A stretch of DNA of 64,000 nucleotides, taken from positions 9,146,001 through 9,210,000 of the forward strand of contig NC_092575.1 in NCBI RefSeq assembly GCF_037975245.1, read 5' to 3'. The DNA is from Apostichopus japonicus (Eukaryota; Echinodermata; Holothuroidea; Aspidochirotida; Stichopodidae). The first letter of the stretch is position 1, and every line of letters begins with the position of its first letter. Positions 63,101 through 64,000 of the stretch are shown piece after piece. The position numbers and the translations under genes are program-made. The notes below the pieces were generated by a model, which saw only the letters and a list, made by a program, of their open reading frames with translations, did no database searches and was not told the DNA's origin.

Positions 63101-64000
63101 ACCGATGACTGGAATGTGAGGTACCGATAAATACAATGTGCGTTACCAATTAATCGAATGTGTGGTACCGATCAATCGAATTTGCGGGCCAGATCACTCG
63201 AATGTGCAGTACCGATCAATCGAATGTGCGGTACCGATCAATCGAATGTGCGGTACATTTAAATGGAATGTGCATTACCGATCAATCGAATTTGCGGTAT
63301 CGATAAATCGATTGTGCGGTGTCAGATCAATCGAATGTGCGGTACCGATAAATCGAATGTGCGGTATCGATAAAACGATTGTGCGGTGTCAGATCAATCG
63401 AATGTGTGGTACCGATCAATCGAATGTGCGTTGCCGATAAATCGAATGTGCGGTATCGATAAATCGATTGTGCGGTGTCAGATCAATCGAATGTGCGGTA
63501 CCGATAAATCGAATGTGCGTTGCCGATAAATCGAATGTGCGGTACCGATCAATCGAATGTGCAGTACCGATCAATCGAATATGCGGAACCGATTAATGGA
63601 AGGTTCGTTACCAATTAAACGATTGTGCTGTACCGATCAATCGATTGTACGGTACCGATCAATCGAATGTGCGGTGTTGATCAATCGAATGTGCGGTACC
63701 GATCAATTGAATGTGCGATACCAGTTAATCGATTTTGCTGTACCGATCAATCGATTGTGCGGTACCGATCAATCGAATAAACGGTGTCGATCAATGCAGT
63801 GTGCGGTACCGCCTAATCGAATGTGCGGTACCGATCAATCGAATGTGCTGTACCGATGAATGGAATGTGCGGTACCGATCAATCGAATGTGCGTTGCCGA
63901 ATAATTCGAATGTGCGGTACCTACCAATCGAATGTACGGCCAGATAACTCTGAAGTGCAGTACCGATCAATCGAATAAGCGGAACCGATTAATCGATTGT
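57197..64000 (-). repeat. 3124-bp higher-order repeat in the right arm
   Basis: Blocks at 57197, 57813, 58232 and 59376 recur at 60321, 60937, 61356 and 62500, all at exactly 3124 bp, which is 142 x 22. Inside, a related series also repeats at 2179 (57197 to 59376) and 945 (59376 to 60321), whose sum is 3124, so the large unit is itself an unequal duplication. At least 2.1 copies in the window. Confidence 0.9.

Larger units (their letters stand above)
52222..64000 (-). repeat. 22-bp satellite, right arm in opposite orientation
   Basis: Same monomer on the other strand (GGTACCGATCAATCGAATGTGC read on plus in parts). Continues past the window end. Arm-specific variant units occur repeatedly: one with ACATTTAAATAGAATG, one with GGCCAGATCACTC, one with GGTGTCAGATCAATCG (1 bp longer) and one with ACCAATTAATCGATTG. 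The open frames now fall on the plus strand, as expected from the flip, and are again taken as non-coding. Confidence 0.97.

Noticed and set aside
50424-64000. Frames on the strand opposite to the open one (for example HSIDRYRTFD-type)
   Set aside because: Short shadows caused by local variants that remove the TGA of the other strand of the monomer.
19364-64000. CRISPR array
   Set aside because: Repeats are directly contiguous with no unique spacers, there are no cas genes and the context is eukaryotic.
19364-64000. Telomeric repeat array
   Set aside because: The monomer is 22 bp and unlike TTAGGG or its variants, and the array changes strand internally.
1-64000. Naming the species or phylum from the sequence
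   Set aside because: Element types and AGGCCTAGGCC strings suit several marine invertebrates; no diagnostic host gene is present.

Overview
This is eukaryotic, almost certainly animal, DNA. It carries decayed non-LTR and Ty3/Gypsy-like retrotransposons, hAT-type and other terminal-inverted-repeat DNA transposons, a solo LTR, splice-site-like borders and several satellite families. There are no operons, no rRNA or tRNA genes that I can see, and no complete host gene. The element mix and scattered AGGCCTAGGCC-type strings would suit a marine invertebrate such as an echinoderm or hemichordate, but that is a guess.

Layout. 1-2166: 3' part of a CR1/L2-like LINE whose last coding bases, 3' UTR, (ATCY)n tail and adjoining DNA are repeated about four times at a 519-bp period up to 4193. 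4194-7300: mostly non-coding, with two unrecognised exon-like blocks and a ~220-bp tandem repeat. 7310-9068: broken RTE/BovB-like LINE. 9170-11061: degraded Gypsy-like element on the minus strand. 11260-12355: two small TIR elements side by side. 13512-14318: minus-strand LINE remnant split by a 416-bp hAT-like element with a perfect 8-bp target duplication. 14546-15783: ~180-bp satellite. 15783-18009: unrelated ~185-bp satellite that flips orientation at ~17764 and carries a 374-bp hAT-like element. 18018-19355: a 1.34-kb hAT-like element sitting at the border with the next satellite.

From 19364 to the window end, about 38.6 kb (roughly 1,750 copies) is a 22-bp satellite built around the palindrome CGGTACCG. 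It is organised in higher-order repeats (exact offsets 858, 1720, 3675, 462, 945 and 3124 bp). It is interrupted by a ~5.05-kb TIR transposon (42384-47433) with dense AGACTGAA subterminal motifs and exon-like pieces, and by a 972-bp solo LTR (51159-52130). At ~52221 the whole array reverses strand within a near-perfect palindrome.

The transposon insertion, the solo-LTR insertion and the inversion all break the monomer at the same place, the GGTACC core. The many open frames in the array are a by-product: one strand of the 22-mer has no stop in any frame, so a frame cycles every 66 bp and yields a 22-residue periodic peptide. I regard these as non-coding. The region looks like a rearranging heterochromatic satellite block invaded by transposons. 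Genes do not work together here; the structure of the repeats is the biology.
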